From NCBI GenBank assembly GCA_044507115.1, contig JBIQJZ010000217.1:1-6344 (forward strand): a stretch of 6,344 nt of DNA, written 5' to 3'. Positions within the stretch are counted from its first letter, which is position 1. Every line of letters starts with the position of its first letter. This document shows positions 1 through 6,344 of this stretch, one piece after another. This DNA is from Chryseosolibacter sp044507115. Lineage in GTDB: Bacteria > Bacteroidota > Bacteroidia > Cytophagales > Cyclobacteriaceae. Both the position numbers and the translations under genes were made by a program. The notes below the pieces were generated by a model, which made no database searches, was not told where the DNA came from, and was given only the letters and a program-made list of their open reading frames with translations.

Positions 1-1073
1 ACTTCTGTCAGCGCAATGCTTTCCGGCGTCCGGGCTTTCAGCGTATCCATCAATTCGTTCATGGTCTCGCCGAGATTCCTGGCCACCTTCTTAAGTTTAT
101 CGAAGATCAGCTTGTAGTCAGTGATTTCGCTGTCATCATTGAGCAGGTTTATGAGTGCCTGGATGTTGCTGACAGGAGCGCGAAGGTTATGCGAGATGAT
201 GTGTGCGAACTCGTCGAGTTTCCGGTTCTGGAGTTGGAGCTGTTGTGCGACATCTTCAAGCGACGACTTCGAATCAAGTATGTTCTTTTCGGACTGTTTT
301 CTTTCGGAGATATCAATTGCCGACGCGTAGACAATTTTGGCGACGGGATCAGGTGCGAGTCCCCAGAGTAGCCAGCGGAAAGACCCATCCTTGCACATAA
401 GCCTGTGCTCGAACGTATGTAAGCTGGGAGCAGACGGCATCGTTGCAAGATGTTCTTGCGCGCGTTGCCGATCGTCGGGGTGAACGAACTCGAATACAGA
501 CTTTGATCTGAGTTCCTCATCGGTCCATCCCAGCATCATCGTCCATGACCGACTGTTTCGAATAAGGTTGCCGTCGAAGTCAACCACGGCGTTCAGGTTG
601 ACAGGGTTATTGAAGAAACGCAGGTTTTGTTCGGCAACCTGAAGCAAGCTTTCTTCGGAGTGCATCTTCGACGTGATATCCTGAATGAATCCTTCGAGCA
701 TTGCCGGTTTGCCTCCCTCATACAAAGCGACTCCGGTTTCCTCAACCCAACGCCATTCACCGGAAGCGTGACGAATGCGATAGCGCAGTTGATACGTTTG
801 TTTTGCGCCGACGCGCTTATTGAATTCTGCAGTGATTGGCTCGACGTCGTCCGGGTGAATGAGGTCGTGGTAATGACGCTGACCCTTCAGAAACTCATGT
901 CTTGAGTGACCGGTCAGTGATTTTATTTGGTCGTTTACATAAATGACGGAAAAAGCCTCGTCGTTGCGACACAGGTAGATTACGCAGGGAACATTTTCCG
1001 CCAGAATCTTGAATTGGTCCTGCGGCAATTGATGTTCATTCGCGTCTTTTTCAGAAGATGACGGCTCTGTCAT
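1..1073 (-). CDS. PAS-PAS sensor histidine kinase, N-terminal part (3' end cut by window edge)
   Basis: The gene reads open from an ATG at 1073 to the left edge, giving 357 residues and no stop. The protein has two PAS domains of the PAS_3 type at about residues 21-135 and 150-258. Each carries an HPDD motif (residues 73-76 and 198-201), a basic/aromatic W-containing strand (GEWRW, GSFRW) and a closing DIT/DIS segment typical of PAC ends. A probable coiled-coil signalling helix (about 258-288) leads to a HisKA dimerisation domain with H-box FAHIISHNLRAPV, so the predicted phospho-acceptor is His295. The ATPase domain must lie outside the window. No signal peptide or membrane helix is visible, so the sensor part is probably cytoplasmic. 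The two PAS domains should bind a small ligand or cofactor that cannot be named from the sequence. The start is 26 bases after the stop of the upstream RNA methyltransferase gene, which suggests one transcript. No clear Shine-Dalgarno precedes it. Whether a receiver domain follows is unknown. Confidence 0.93.
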   Translation of the reverse strand, partial: MTEPSSSEKDANEHQLPQDQFKILAENVPCVIYLCRNDEAFSVIYVNDQIKSLTGHSRHEFLKGQRHYHDLIHPDDVEPITAEFNKRVGAKQTYQLRYRIRHASGEWRWVEETGVALYEGGKPAMLEGFIQDITSKMHSEESLLQVAEQNLRFFNNPVNLNAVVDFDGNLIRNSRSWTMMLGWTDEELRSKSVFEFVHPDDRQRAQEHLATMPSAPSLHTFEHRLMCKDGSFRWLLWGLAPDPVAKIVYASAIDISERKQSEKNILDSKSSLEDVAQQLQLQNRKLDEFAHIISHNLRAPVSNIQALINLLNDDSEITDYKLIFDKLKKVARNLGETMNELMDTLKARTPESIALTE

Positions 1074-1099
1074 TAGATACTCAAAATTAAGGAAATTTG

Positions 1100-1915
1100 T
1101 TAAAGTGCCGAACGCTGTTCCCGTATCGGGAAACCGCGCTGGCGCCGTGCCTCGAACACGATGACCGCTGCTGCGGTGGAGACATTCATGGAATCGATCT
1201 TTCCGGACATGGGTATGATGATCGGATGTTGGTCTTCTGTGACCCACGTTTCCGAAAGTCCGGTGGATTCAGTGCCCATGACGATCGCGCTGGGCGTCGT
1301 AAAATCAACCGTATGATAGGGCTTCGATGCTTTGAGGTAGGTACTGTACGGTACAATCCTGTTTTGTTCGAGCCACCGCCGGGTTTCCTCGGACGTCGCT
1401 GAAGCAACTTGTGTTGTGAAGATGCATCCGACGCTGGATCGGATCACGTTCGCATTGTAAAAATCTGTGCGAGGATCGCAGATGATTACTGCGTCTAGTG
1501 CCGCAGCATCGGCGGTGCGCAGGATGGCTCCAAGGTTACCGGGTTTCTCGACCGATTCCAGCACAAGCACAAGGGGATTGTTACTCAGGTGGACGTCGTC
1601 GAGGCGATGACTCTTCTGCTCTGCGACTGCGAGTACGCCGCCCGAGTTTTCGCGAATCGCAATCTTTTCGAAGACTTCTTTCGAAACGGGAATGAGGAGC
1701 TTGCTGCCCGGATCCAGTTCTTTCAATTCGCTGGGTGTGATCAGCTCGTCGCAAAAGAAGAGGTTGCCGATCTTGTATCCGGCCTGCAGTGCCAGGCTGA
1801 TCTCCCTTCGACCTTCTACTACAAATAGCCCTTGCTTACGCCGCTCGCGCGGTTTCTCGAGGGCTATAAGGTTCTTGATCTTCGGGTTCTGCGCGCTTGT
1901 GATTGTGAAATGCAT
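1100..1915 (-). CDS. TrmH/SpoU-family RNA 2'-O-methyltransferase
   Basis: Complete 271-residue protein of the SPOUT superfamily, which transfers a methyl group from S-adenosylmethionine to a ribose 2'-hydroxyl in rRNA or tRNA. Residues 1-100 form the N-terminal substrate-binding domain typical of RlmB/TsnR-like proteins (ITSAQNPKIKNL at 5-16, FVVEGRREI at 31-39). The catalytic trefoil-knot domain spans about 113-260. Motif 1 is EKPGNLGAILRTADA with conserved Asn127 and Arg133. Motif 2 is VMGTESTGLSE with Glu216. Motif 3 is IPMSGKIDSMNVSTAAAV with Asn244 and Ser246. All the residues expected for cofactor binding and catalysis are present, and length is normal for the family. The start is an ATG, and the protein begins where family members usually do. 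It is the first gene of a probable two-gene minus-strand unit with the kinase at 1-1073. The exact RNA target (23S rRNA G2251-type, or another site) cannot be read from the sequence, so no symbol is given. Confidence 0.94.
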   Translation of the reverse strand: MHFTITSAQNPKIKNLIALEKPRERRKQGLFVVEGRREISLALQAGYKIGNLFFCDELITPSELKELDPGSKLLIPVSKEVFEKIAIRENSGGVLAVAEQKSHRLDDVHLSNNPLVLVLESVEKPGNLGAILRTADAAALDAVIICDPRTDFYNANVIRSSVGCIFTTQVASATSEETRRWLEQNRIVPYSTYLKASKPYHTVDFTTPSAIVMGTESTGLSETWVTEDQHPIIIPMSGKIDSMNVSTAAAVIVFEARRQRGFPIREQRSAL

Positions 1916-1925
1916 CTTACGTACC

Positions 1926-1933
1926 CAAATATA
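1926..1933 (-). promoter_or_regulatory. possible Bacteroidota -7 box (TATATTTG) for the TrmH-family gene
   Basis: On the minus strand the sequence reads TATATTTG, an exact match to the Bacteroidota primary-sigma -7 consensus TAnnTTTG, with only 10 bases between it and the ATG at 1915. No TTG-type -33 element is seen at the expected distance of about 20 bases upstream. If used, transcription would begin within a few bases of the start codon. A match to a short motif in an A/T-rich spot can occur by chance, so this is tentative. Confidence 0.4.
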
Positions 1934-2013
1934 GGGAATTGAAATGCCGATCGGGACGATTCTGTTTCGGGCGGGTCGATGATTATTGAGAAAGCTTCCT
2001 TAGATTGAGGCCC

Positions 2014-2019
2014 TATAAT
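2014..2019 (+). promoter_or_regulatory. possible -10 box (TATAAT) for the COG1092-like methyltransferase gene
   Basis: A perfect TATAAT hexamer lies 8 bases before the proposed TTG start at 2028, within the 112-base divergent spacer (1916-2027). It matches four of the six fixed positions of the Bacteroidota TAnnTTTG box when read as TATAATTC. The nearest upstream TTG (1986-1988) is 25 bases away, longer than the usual spacing, so the upstream element is weak or absent. A promoter is needed here because the neighbouring gene on the left points the other way. Confidence 0.35.
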
Positions 2020-2027
2020 TCATTCTG

Positions 2028-2933
2028 TTGCTATTGAACATCGAACTGGAACATCCCGCCTCCTGGACCGACTATGAACTTATCGATTCCGGAGACTTCG
2101 AAAAACTCGAGCGTTTCGGGCGGTACATACTGATCCGTCCCGAACCGCAAGCATTGTGGCGACGAAAGCTGGCGGATGATGAATGGAAAAGAATCGCGCA
2201 TGCGAAATTTGTCAGGGAACAAAAGGACAAATTCCGCTTTACGGATGAGGTAAAGGGCGGATGGTCGAGACGACCTGAAATGCCGGAGAGTTGGGAAGTC
2301 AGCTACCGCTATGGAGCCCTGGCGCTGCGGCTCAGATTGGCGCTTACCGGCTTTGGACATGTCGGCATTTTTCCTGAGCAGGGAAGTAATTGGAATTTTA
2401 TTTATGACACCATCCGTGGATGGAGCGTCCCTCAGGCAAAGGTTCTGAATCTTTTTGCCTATACCGGCGCTGCTTCGGTAGTTGCCCGGGCTGCAGGGGC
2501 CGATGTCATTCATTGCGACGCCTCCCGACCGGGTTTGAACTGGGCGAATCAAAACATGCAGCTCAATGGCCTGGATGGTATCCGGTGGGTATACGAGGAT
2601 GCATTGAAGTTTGTCAAGCGTGAAGTCAAGCGCGGAAATCGCTATAACGGGATAATCATGGATCCGCCACCCTATGGCAGGGGCCCAGATGGTGAAAAAT
2701 GGACGTTGCAGGAACAGCTTGATCCCTTTGTTCGGCTGGGTACCGAACTGCTGGAAGAGAAGAATTGCTTCTTTATACTGAACCTGTATGCCGCCGGCCT
2801 TTCGCCGCTGGTCGGTTACAACGTCGTCGGAACGTATCTCGACCCTTCCGGGATACGGTGCGGAGAGTCCATATTAAAAGGGACGCACAGTTCAGATCTC
2901 CCGATGGGGACTTTTCTTCGGTATTCCGGCTGA
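2028..2933 (+). CDS. class I SAM-dependent methyltransferase, RlmI-like/COG1092 type, TTG start
   Basis: A 301-residue protein, complete to a TGA stop. The N-terminal part (about 1-130) holds a segment I associate with Bacteroidota homologues (DYELIDSGDFEKLERFGRY, 15-33) and a beta-rich region before the catalytic fold. The Rossmann domain has SAM-binding motif I at NLFAYTGAAS (141-150), an acidic residue after the second strand (Asp164 in HCDAS), and the motif IV-like catalytic loop MDPPPYGRGP (211-220). A C-terminal segment (GESILKGTHSSDLPMGTFLRY) closes the domain. These features place it with the Methyltrans_SAM (PF10672) proteins that methylate bases in rRNA, but it lacks the N-terminal PUA domain of true RlmI and is shorter, so its substrate is unknown. 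An in-frame TAA at 2016-2018 bounds the start; the first in-frame ATG encodes Met85, far inside the conserved region. TTG at 2028 or TTG at 2034 must therefore be the start, unless an ATT (2022) or CTG (2025) is used. It stands alone on the plus strand before typA. Confidence 0.88.
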   Translation: MLLNIELEHPASWTDYELIDSGDFEKLERFGRYILIRPEPQALWRRKLADDEWKRIAHAKFVREQKDKFRFTDEVKGGWSRRPEMPESWEVSYRYGALALRLRLALTGFGHVGIFPEQGSNWNFIYDTIRGWSVPQAKVLNLFAYTGAASVVARAAGADVIHCDASRPGLNWANQNMQLNGLDGIRWVYEDALKFVKREVKRGNRYNGIIMDPPPYGRGPDGEKWTLQEQLDPFVRLGTELLEEKNCFFILNLYAAGLSPLVGYNVVGTYLDPSGIRCGESILKGTHSSDLPMGTFLRYSG

Positions 2934-2969
2934 AGCTGCCATAAGGGCTTTATCCAAATTCGGGCGGCG

Positions 2970-3001
2970 TTTACACTTTTTCCCAAATAGTAGTACCTTT
3001 G
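2970..3001 (+). promoter_or_regulatory. Bacteroidota-type promoter for typA
   Basis: The -7 box is TACCTTTG at 2994-3001, an exact TAnnTTTG match followed by CGCC, and a TTTA at 2970-2973 sits 20 bases upstream where a TTTG/TTG -33 element is expected. Transcription would start a few bases after 3001, leaving a leader of roughly 30-35 bases before the ATG at 3040. The leader contains an A-rich run (ATACAAAAAA) and no Shine-Dalgarno, as is common in this phylum. Together with the spacer to the previous gene this indicates that typA has its own promoter. Confidence 0.68.
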
Positions 3002-3039
3002 CGCCTCCAAATACAAAAAACCGCGAATCTCCACTGTTT

Positions 3040-4848
3040 ATGGACGTTACGAAAATCAGGAACATTGCCATCATAGCACACGTCGACCATGGCAAAACCA
3101 CGCTTGTCGACAAATTGCTTATGGCCGGTAAGCTCTTTAAGGAACATGAGGTTCCTGGCGAGCTTATCATGGACAGCAATGACCTGGAGCGGGAAAGGGG
3201 TATCACAATTATTGCCAAGAACGTATCGGTCCGCTACAAGGATTACAAGATTAATGTCATCGACACCCCGGGTCACAGTGACTTCGGTGGGGAAGTTGAG
3301 CGAGTGCTCAATATGGCGGATGGATGCCTGTTGCTGGTGGATGCTTTTGAGGGTCCTATGCCACAGACACGGTTTGTCTTGCAAAAGGCGCTTCAACTCG
3401 GCTTGAAACCCATTGTTGTCATCAACAAAGTGGACAAGAAGAACTGCACCCCGGACGAAGTCCACGAACAGGTTTTCGATCTCATGTACCAGCTTGATGC
3501 GACGGAGGATCAGCTTGATTTTCCCGCGTTCTACGGATCTGCAAAGCAGGGATGGATGAGTTCCGATTGGAGAAAGCCGACGAGTGACATTGTTCCCCTG
3601 TTGGAAGGCATCATCGAGCATATTCCACCTCCGGCTACAGAGGAAGGATCGGCGCAATTACTCATTACTTCACTTGAATATTCTTCGTATATCGGTCGGG
3701 TTGCGATTGGTCGAGTGCACCGTGGCAGTCTTAAGACGAATCAGCAGGTGGCCCTTGTCAAACGCGACACGAAAGCCATTGTCAAATCCCGGATCAAGGA
3801 TCTGTACGTATTCGAGGGTTTTGAAAAACAGAAAACGGAGGAAGTGAAGGCTGGTGAGATCTGCGCGATCGTGGGTCTCGAAGGATTCGAGATTGGCGAC
3901 ACGGTTGCAGATGTGGAGAATCCCGAAGGGATGAAGACCATCGCTATCGACGAGCCGACGATGAGTATGCTCTTTACGATTAACAACTCGCCATTCTATG
4001 GGAAAGAAGGGAAGTATGTGACTTCGCGCCATATCAAGGAGCGCCTTGAGAAGGAATTGGAACGAAATCTTGCACTCCGTGTGGGAGACACAGGATCAGC
4101 GGATTCGTTCATGGTGTTTGGTCGTGGCGTTCTTCACCTTTCTGTTTTGATCGAGACGATGCGAAGGGAAGGTTATGAACTGCAGATCGGTCAACCGCAG
4201 GTAATCTTCAAAGAGATCGATGGTGTGAAGTGCGAGCCCGTAGAGGAATTGACAATCGACTTGCCGGAGGAAGACGCCGGGAAAGCTATCGAAACCGTCT
4301 CTCAACGCAAAGGTGAGATGACGAATATGGAACCGAAGGGCGATCGCATGATCTTGAAGTTCATTATTCCGGCGCGCGGTATTATCGGTCTCCGGAATTA
4401 TCTGCTGAACGTTACAGCGGGCGAGGCGATCGTGACCCATCGCTTTAAGGAATACCAGCCGTACAAAGGGGAGATACCTGGGCGTATCAACGGATCACTA
4501 ATTGTGATGGAGCAGGGTGAAGCCATTGCCTATAGTCTCCACAACCTTCAGGATCGCGGACGATTCTTCATCGAACCAGGTGAGCCGGTTTACGAAGGAC
4601 AGGTTATCGGGGAGAACTCGCGCAGCGGCGATCTCGTCATAAACGTTACGAAGACCAAGAAGTTGACGAACATGCGCGCTTCGGGTGCCGACGAGAAAAT
4701 GCGAATCGCTCCCGCGGTGAAGTTTTCGCTGGAAGAGGCGCTCGAGTATATACAGGCCGATGAGTACGTTGAGGTAACACCGAAGTCAATCCGCCTGCGG
4801 AAAATATACCTGACAGAGAACGAGAGAAAGCGGTATTCAAAAGCTTAG
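3040..4848 (+). CDS. typA: translational GTPase TypA/BipA
   Basis: Complete 602-residue protein, normal length for TypA/BipA, a GTPase of the EF-G/LepA class that binds the 70S ribosome and aids 50S subunit assembly and growth under stress or at low temperature. The GTPase domain (about 1-198) has every G motif: G1 AHVDHGKT (13-20), G2 RGITI (53-57), G3 DTPGH (75-79) with the catalytic His79, G4 NKVD (129-132) and G5 GSAKQGW (166-172). A beta-barrel domain II (about 203-295) follows, then an EF-G III-like domain (about 305-385), an EF-G V-like domain (about 395-475, ending at ARGIIGLRN), and the TypA-specific C-terminal domain to residue 602 (RINGSLIVMEQGEAIAYSL, TKTKKLTNMRASGADE). This last domain separates it from LepA and EF-G. 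The ATG at 3040 gives the usual TypA N terminus (KIRNIAIIAHVDHGKTTL). The gene has its own promoter and ends just before a hairpin terminator. No unusual residue or frameshift is seen. Confidence 0.98.
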   Translation: MDVTKIRNIAIIAHVDHGKTTLVDKLLMAGKLFKEHEVPGELIMDSNDLERERGITIIAKNVSVRYKDYKINVIDTPGHSDFGGEVERVLNMADGCLLLVDAFEGPMPQTRFVLQKALQLGLKPIVVINKVDKKNCTPDEVHEQVFDLMYQLDATEDQLDFPAFYGSAKQGWMSSDWRKPTSDIVPLLEGIIEHIPPPATEEGSAQLLITSLEYSSYIGRVAIGRVHRGSLKTNQQVALVKRDTKAIVKSRIKDLYVFEGFEKQKTEEVKAGEICAIVGLEGFEIGDTVADVENPEGMKTIAIDEPTMSMLFTINNSPFYGKEGKYVTSRHIKERLEKELERNLALRVGDTGSADSFMVFGRGVLHLSVLIETMRREGYELQIGQPQVIFKEIDGVKCEPVEELTIDLPEEDAGKAIETVSQRKGEMTNMEPKGDRMILKFIIPARGIIGLRNYLLNVTAGEAIVTHRFKEYQPYKGEIPGRINGSLIVMEQGEAIAYSLHNLQDRGRFFIEPGEPVYEGQVIGENSRSGDLVINVTKTKKLTNMRASGADEKMRIAPAVKFSLEEALEYIQADEYVEVTPKSIRLRKIYLTENERKRYSKA

Positions 4849-4851
4849 AGC

Positions 4852-4885
4852 AAAAAAAGCGGCCCCGAAAGGACCGCTTTTTTAA
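4852..4885. terminator. bidirectional Rho-independent terminator between typA and the M16 gene
   Basis: The hairpin pairs 4853-4862 (AAAAAAGCGG) with 4874-4883 (CCGCTTTTTT). One C/A mismatch (4863/4873) is followed by two more G-C pairs around a CGAAA loop (4866-4870). On the plus strand the stem ends in six T; on the minus strand the seven A at 4852-4858 become seven T. It lies 3 bases after the typA stop and 16 bases after the minus-strand gene's stop at 4902-4904, so it can serve both convergent genes. Confidence 0.88.
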
Positions 4886-4901
4886 TTGGTATCGAGACGC
4901 G

Positions 4902-6344
4902 CTACTGTTCGCTGGCTTGCTTCGCTTTCGCAAAGTCACCCGCCTTGATGATGCTGATCTTGTCTATGGTGAGGTACTTCTTCATTGCGCTGTTTATCTG
5001 CGACACGGTGAGATCCATCACTTTCTTCTCCAAAGCTTCGTCCCAGCTAAAATCCCGATCGATAAAAAGGTAGTGGTTAAGCGATCCGGCGAGTCCGCTA
5101 TCCTGCGCGCGACTGACATTCCGGGACTGCAGCCATCCCGATTTAGCTGCGGCAACTTCTTCCTCAGTGAAGCCTTCTGTTACAACCTTGGTGATCTCTT
5201 CCCGGAACGCCTCCTCGAGTTTTGCTGCGTTCTCGGGAGCGTATATGGCGTAAGCCAGGAAACTCCCGACCGGGTCTAGCGAGCCGGCACTGAATTGAGA
5301 TCCGACGCCGTAGCTAAGTCCTTCTTTCTGGCGTATACGTGTTGCCAGTCGTGAATTGAGGAACCCACCTCCGAGCATGTAGTTGCCCAGGACGAGCGCC
5401 GGATAATCCGGGTTGTCGTCGCGGAATTCAAAATTGAAAGCACCGACGAAGAAGGCGTTTGCCTTGTCGGGTGTTTCGAATGAACGGTTGATAGTCTCGA
5501 CAGGACTTGCTTTGGATTCGATCCGTCGATATGTCGCAGGACTTTTCCAGTTTCCAAAGAGTCGGGTGACTTGATCGAGAATTGCATCCGCATCGAAATC
5601 TCCAACTACTGACATGGTCGCATTGGACATTCCATAGAAATTCTTGTAGAATTCTTTGACTTGATCAAGTGTGGTAGACTTGATCCGCGATTCAGATTCG
5701 TCGAAGGTCTCGACATAACGCGGGTCCCCCGCCGGGTAAGGGCTAATGTGCCGTTGAATTTCTGTGACGGCGATCGCTTGTGGGTTGCTCTTCTGCGATT
5801 GAACACCGGCGAGGCGTTCGCTCTTCAGCTTTTCAAACTCGTCGGCCGGGAATGCAGCTTCTTTGAGGATTTCGCCCACGAGATCGAGTACCTCGGGAAG
5901 ATTCGGACGGGTGGTGGAAATGGTCACCGACGTTTGCGTCGCGCCACCACCAAAATAGACGTTTGCTTTCAGTCTGTCGAAAGCATCCTTAAGTTCCTGG
6001 CGCGTGTGCTTTGATGTGCCTTTGTCGAGCATCGAAGCTGCTAGTTCTGCCGCGGTCGCTTTGTTGGTAAGCGATGTGAGATCACCGTAGCGCATCGTGA
6101 TGCGCGCCTCGACCGACTCGCCGCGGGTCTTCTTGGAAAGCATCGCGACCTCCATCCCGTTCTTTAGATTCGTTCGCTTGGTGCGCGCTTCGATGTTGGA
6201 AGGCGCAGGATCGAATTCTTCGCCCATCGCAATTCCTTCGCCCCCTTTGTAGTCTTTCACCATTTCAGCGACGTCAGGTGTCGCCGGGATCTCGGCGCGA
6301 TCAGGCTTCTCGGTTGGGACAAACATTCCCGTAGTCCTGTTGTC
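4902..6344 (-). CDS. M16 (pitrilysin/insulinase) family peptidase, C-terminal half (5' end cut by window edge)
   Basis: The frame is open from the right edge (6344, codon-aligned) to a TAG at 4902-4904, giving at least 480 residues. An ATG at 6324-6326 is probably internal: the six codons before it (DNRTTG) stay open, and NRTTGMFVPTEKPDRAEIP resembles the linker found in the middle of long, roughly 900-residue, two-repeat M16 proteins. Numbering from that Met, an M16 domain spans about 50-195. Where active members have HxxEH the sequence is ELAASMLDKGT (94-104), so the zinc ligands and catalytic glutamate are missing. An M16_C domain follows at about 218-395, with YKNFYGMSNATMSVVGDFD (227-245) and the RLATRIRQKEGLSYGV segment (326-341), whose Arg/Tyr residues bind substrate in the family. 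This half is thus structural or substrate-binding; a catalytic N-terminal half, probably exported to the periplasm by a signal peptide, is expected beyond the edge. Its peptide substrate is unknown. Alternatively it is the inactive partner of a two-subunit M16 enzyme. Confidence 0.93.
   Translation of the reverse strand, partial: DNRTTGMFVPTEKPDRAEIPATPDVAEMVKDYKGGEGIAMGEEFDPAPSNIEARTKRTNLKNGMEVAMLSKKTRGESVEARITMRYGDLTSLTNKATAAELAASMLDKGTSKHTRQELKDAFDRLKANVYFGGGATQTSVTISTTRPNLPEVLDLVGEILKEAAFPADEFEKLKSERLAGVQSQKSNPQAIAVTEIQRHISPYPAGDPRYVETFDESESRIKSTTLDQVKEFYKNFYGMSNATMSVVGDFDADAILDQVTRLFGNWKSPATYRRIESKASPVETINRSFETPDKANAFFVGAFNFEFRDDNPDYPALVLGNYMLGGGFLNSRLATRIRQKEGLSYGVGSQFSAGSLDPVGSFLAYAIYAPENAAKLEEAFREEITKVVTEGFTEEEVAAAKSGWLQSRNVSRAQDSGLAGSLNHYLFIDRDFSWDEALEKKVMDLTVSQINSAMKKYLTIDKISIIKAGDFAKAKQASEQ

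Noticed and set aside
149..520. 123-codon minus-strand open frame within the histidine kinase region
   Set aside because: It is an alternate frame of the kinase gene; the kinase frame carries the second PAS domain and the H-box across the same bases.
1097..1402. Plus-strand open frames across the TrmH-family gene (also 1498-1695, 1589-1828 and 1692-1934)
   Set aside because: All are antisense to the conserved SPOUT motifs and show no domain or conserved pattern of their own.
1947..1954. Palindrome CCGATCGG in the divergent spacer as an operator
   Set aside because: Eight bases only, not extended on either side and not repeated; expected by chance and no regulator gene is nearby to link it to.
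2031..2552. 173-codon minus-strand open frame antisense to the COG1092-like methyltransferase
   Set aside because: The plus-strand protein has clear SAM-binding and DPPPY motifs over the same bases; the antisense translation shows no family resemblance.
2938..2953. Possible terminator after the COG1092-like gene (ATAAGGGCTTTAT)
   Set aside because: Only four A/T pairs and a wobble around a three-base loop with no T-tract; too weak to call.
2971..3657. 228-codon minus-strand open frame antisense to the 5' part of typA
   Set aside because: It lies opposite the highly conserved GTPase domain and its translation is rich in features of a shadow frame with no recognisable domain; typA fully explains the coding signal.
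4902..6326. Treating the M16 gene as complete with an ATG start at 6326
   Set aside because: The reading frame continues to the window edge without a stop, the N terminus has no signal peptide, and the first residues look like the interdomain linker of longer M16 proteins.

Overview
The window looks like an ordinary chromosomal segment from a member of the Bacteroidota. Three things point there: a TAnnTTTG-type promoter element (TACCTTTG) ahead of typA, start codons with no recognisable purine-rich Shine-Dalgarno sequence, and protein sequences of Bacteroidota flavour (the SHNLRAPV-type histidine kinase H-box and the COG1092-like methyltransferase beginning near a DYELIDSGDFEKLERFG stretch). 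Base composition is near-balanced by eye. The lineage is an inference; no rRNA or other phylogenetic marker was searched.

Layout, left to right. Positions 1-1073 (minus) hold the N-terminal 357 residues of a PAS-PAS sensor histidine kinase that runs off the left edge just after its H-box. It follows by 26 bases a TrmH/SpoU-family RNA 2'-O-methyltransferase (1100-1915, minus), so the two are probably co-transcribed. A 112-base divergent spacer separates these from a plus-strand class I SAM methyltransferase of the RlmI-like/COG1092 type (2028-2933), which appears to begin at a TTG codon. A 106-base spacer with the best promoter in the window leads to a complete typA/bipA translational GTPase gene (3040-4848, plus). 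A compact bidirectional terminator hairpin (4852-4885) then separates typA from a convergent gene (4902-6344, minus), the C-terminal 480 residues of an M16 (pitrilysin/insulinase) family protein whose N-terminal part lies beyond the right edge.

Three of the five genes concern RNA or the ribosome: two probable RNA methyltransferases and a ribosome-binding GTPase. They are in separate transcription units, so this is loose housekeeping clustering, not a dedicated system. I found no mobile element, CRISPR array, tRNA, rRNA or phage feature, and nothing I would call a new biological system. The points most worth checking are the TTG start of the COG1092-like gene, the promoter-like boxes so close to two start codons that the messages could be leaderless, and the loss of the zinc-binding motif in the visible M16 domain.
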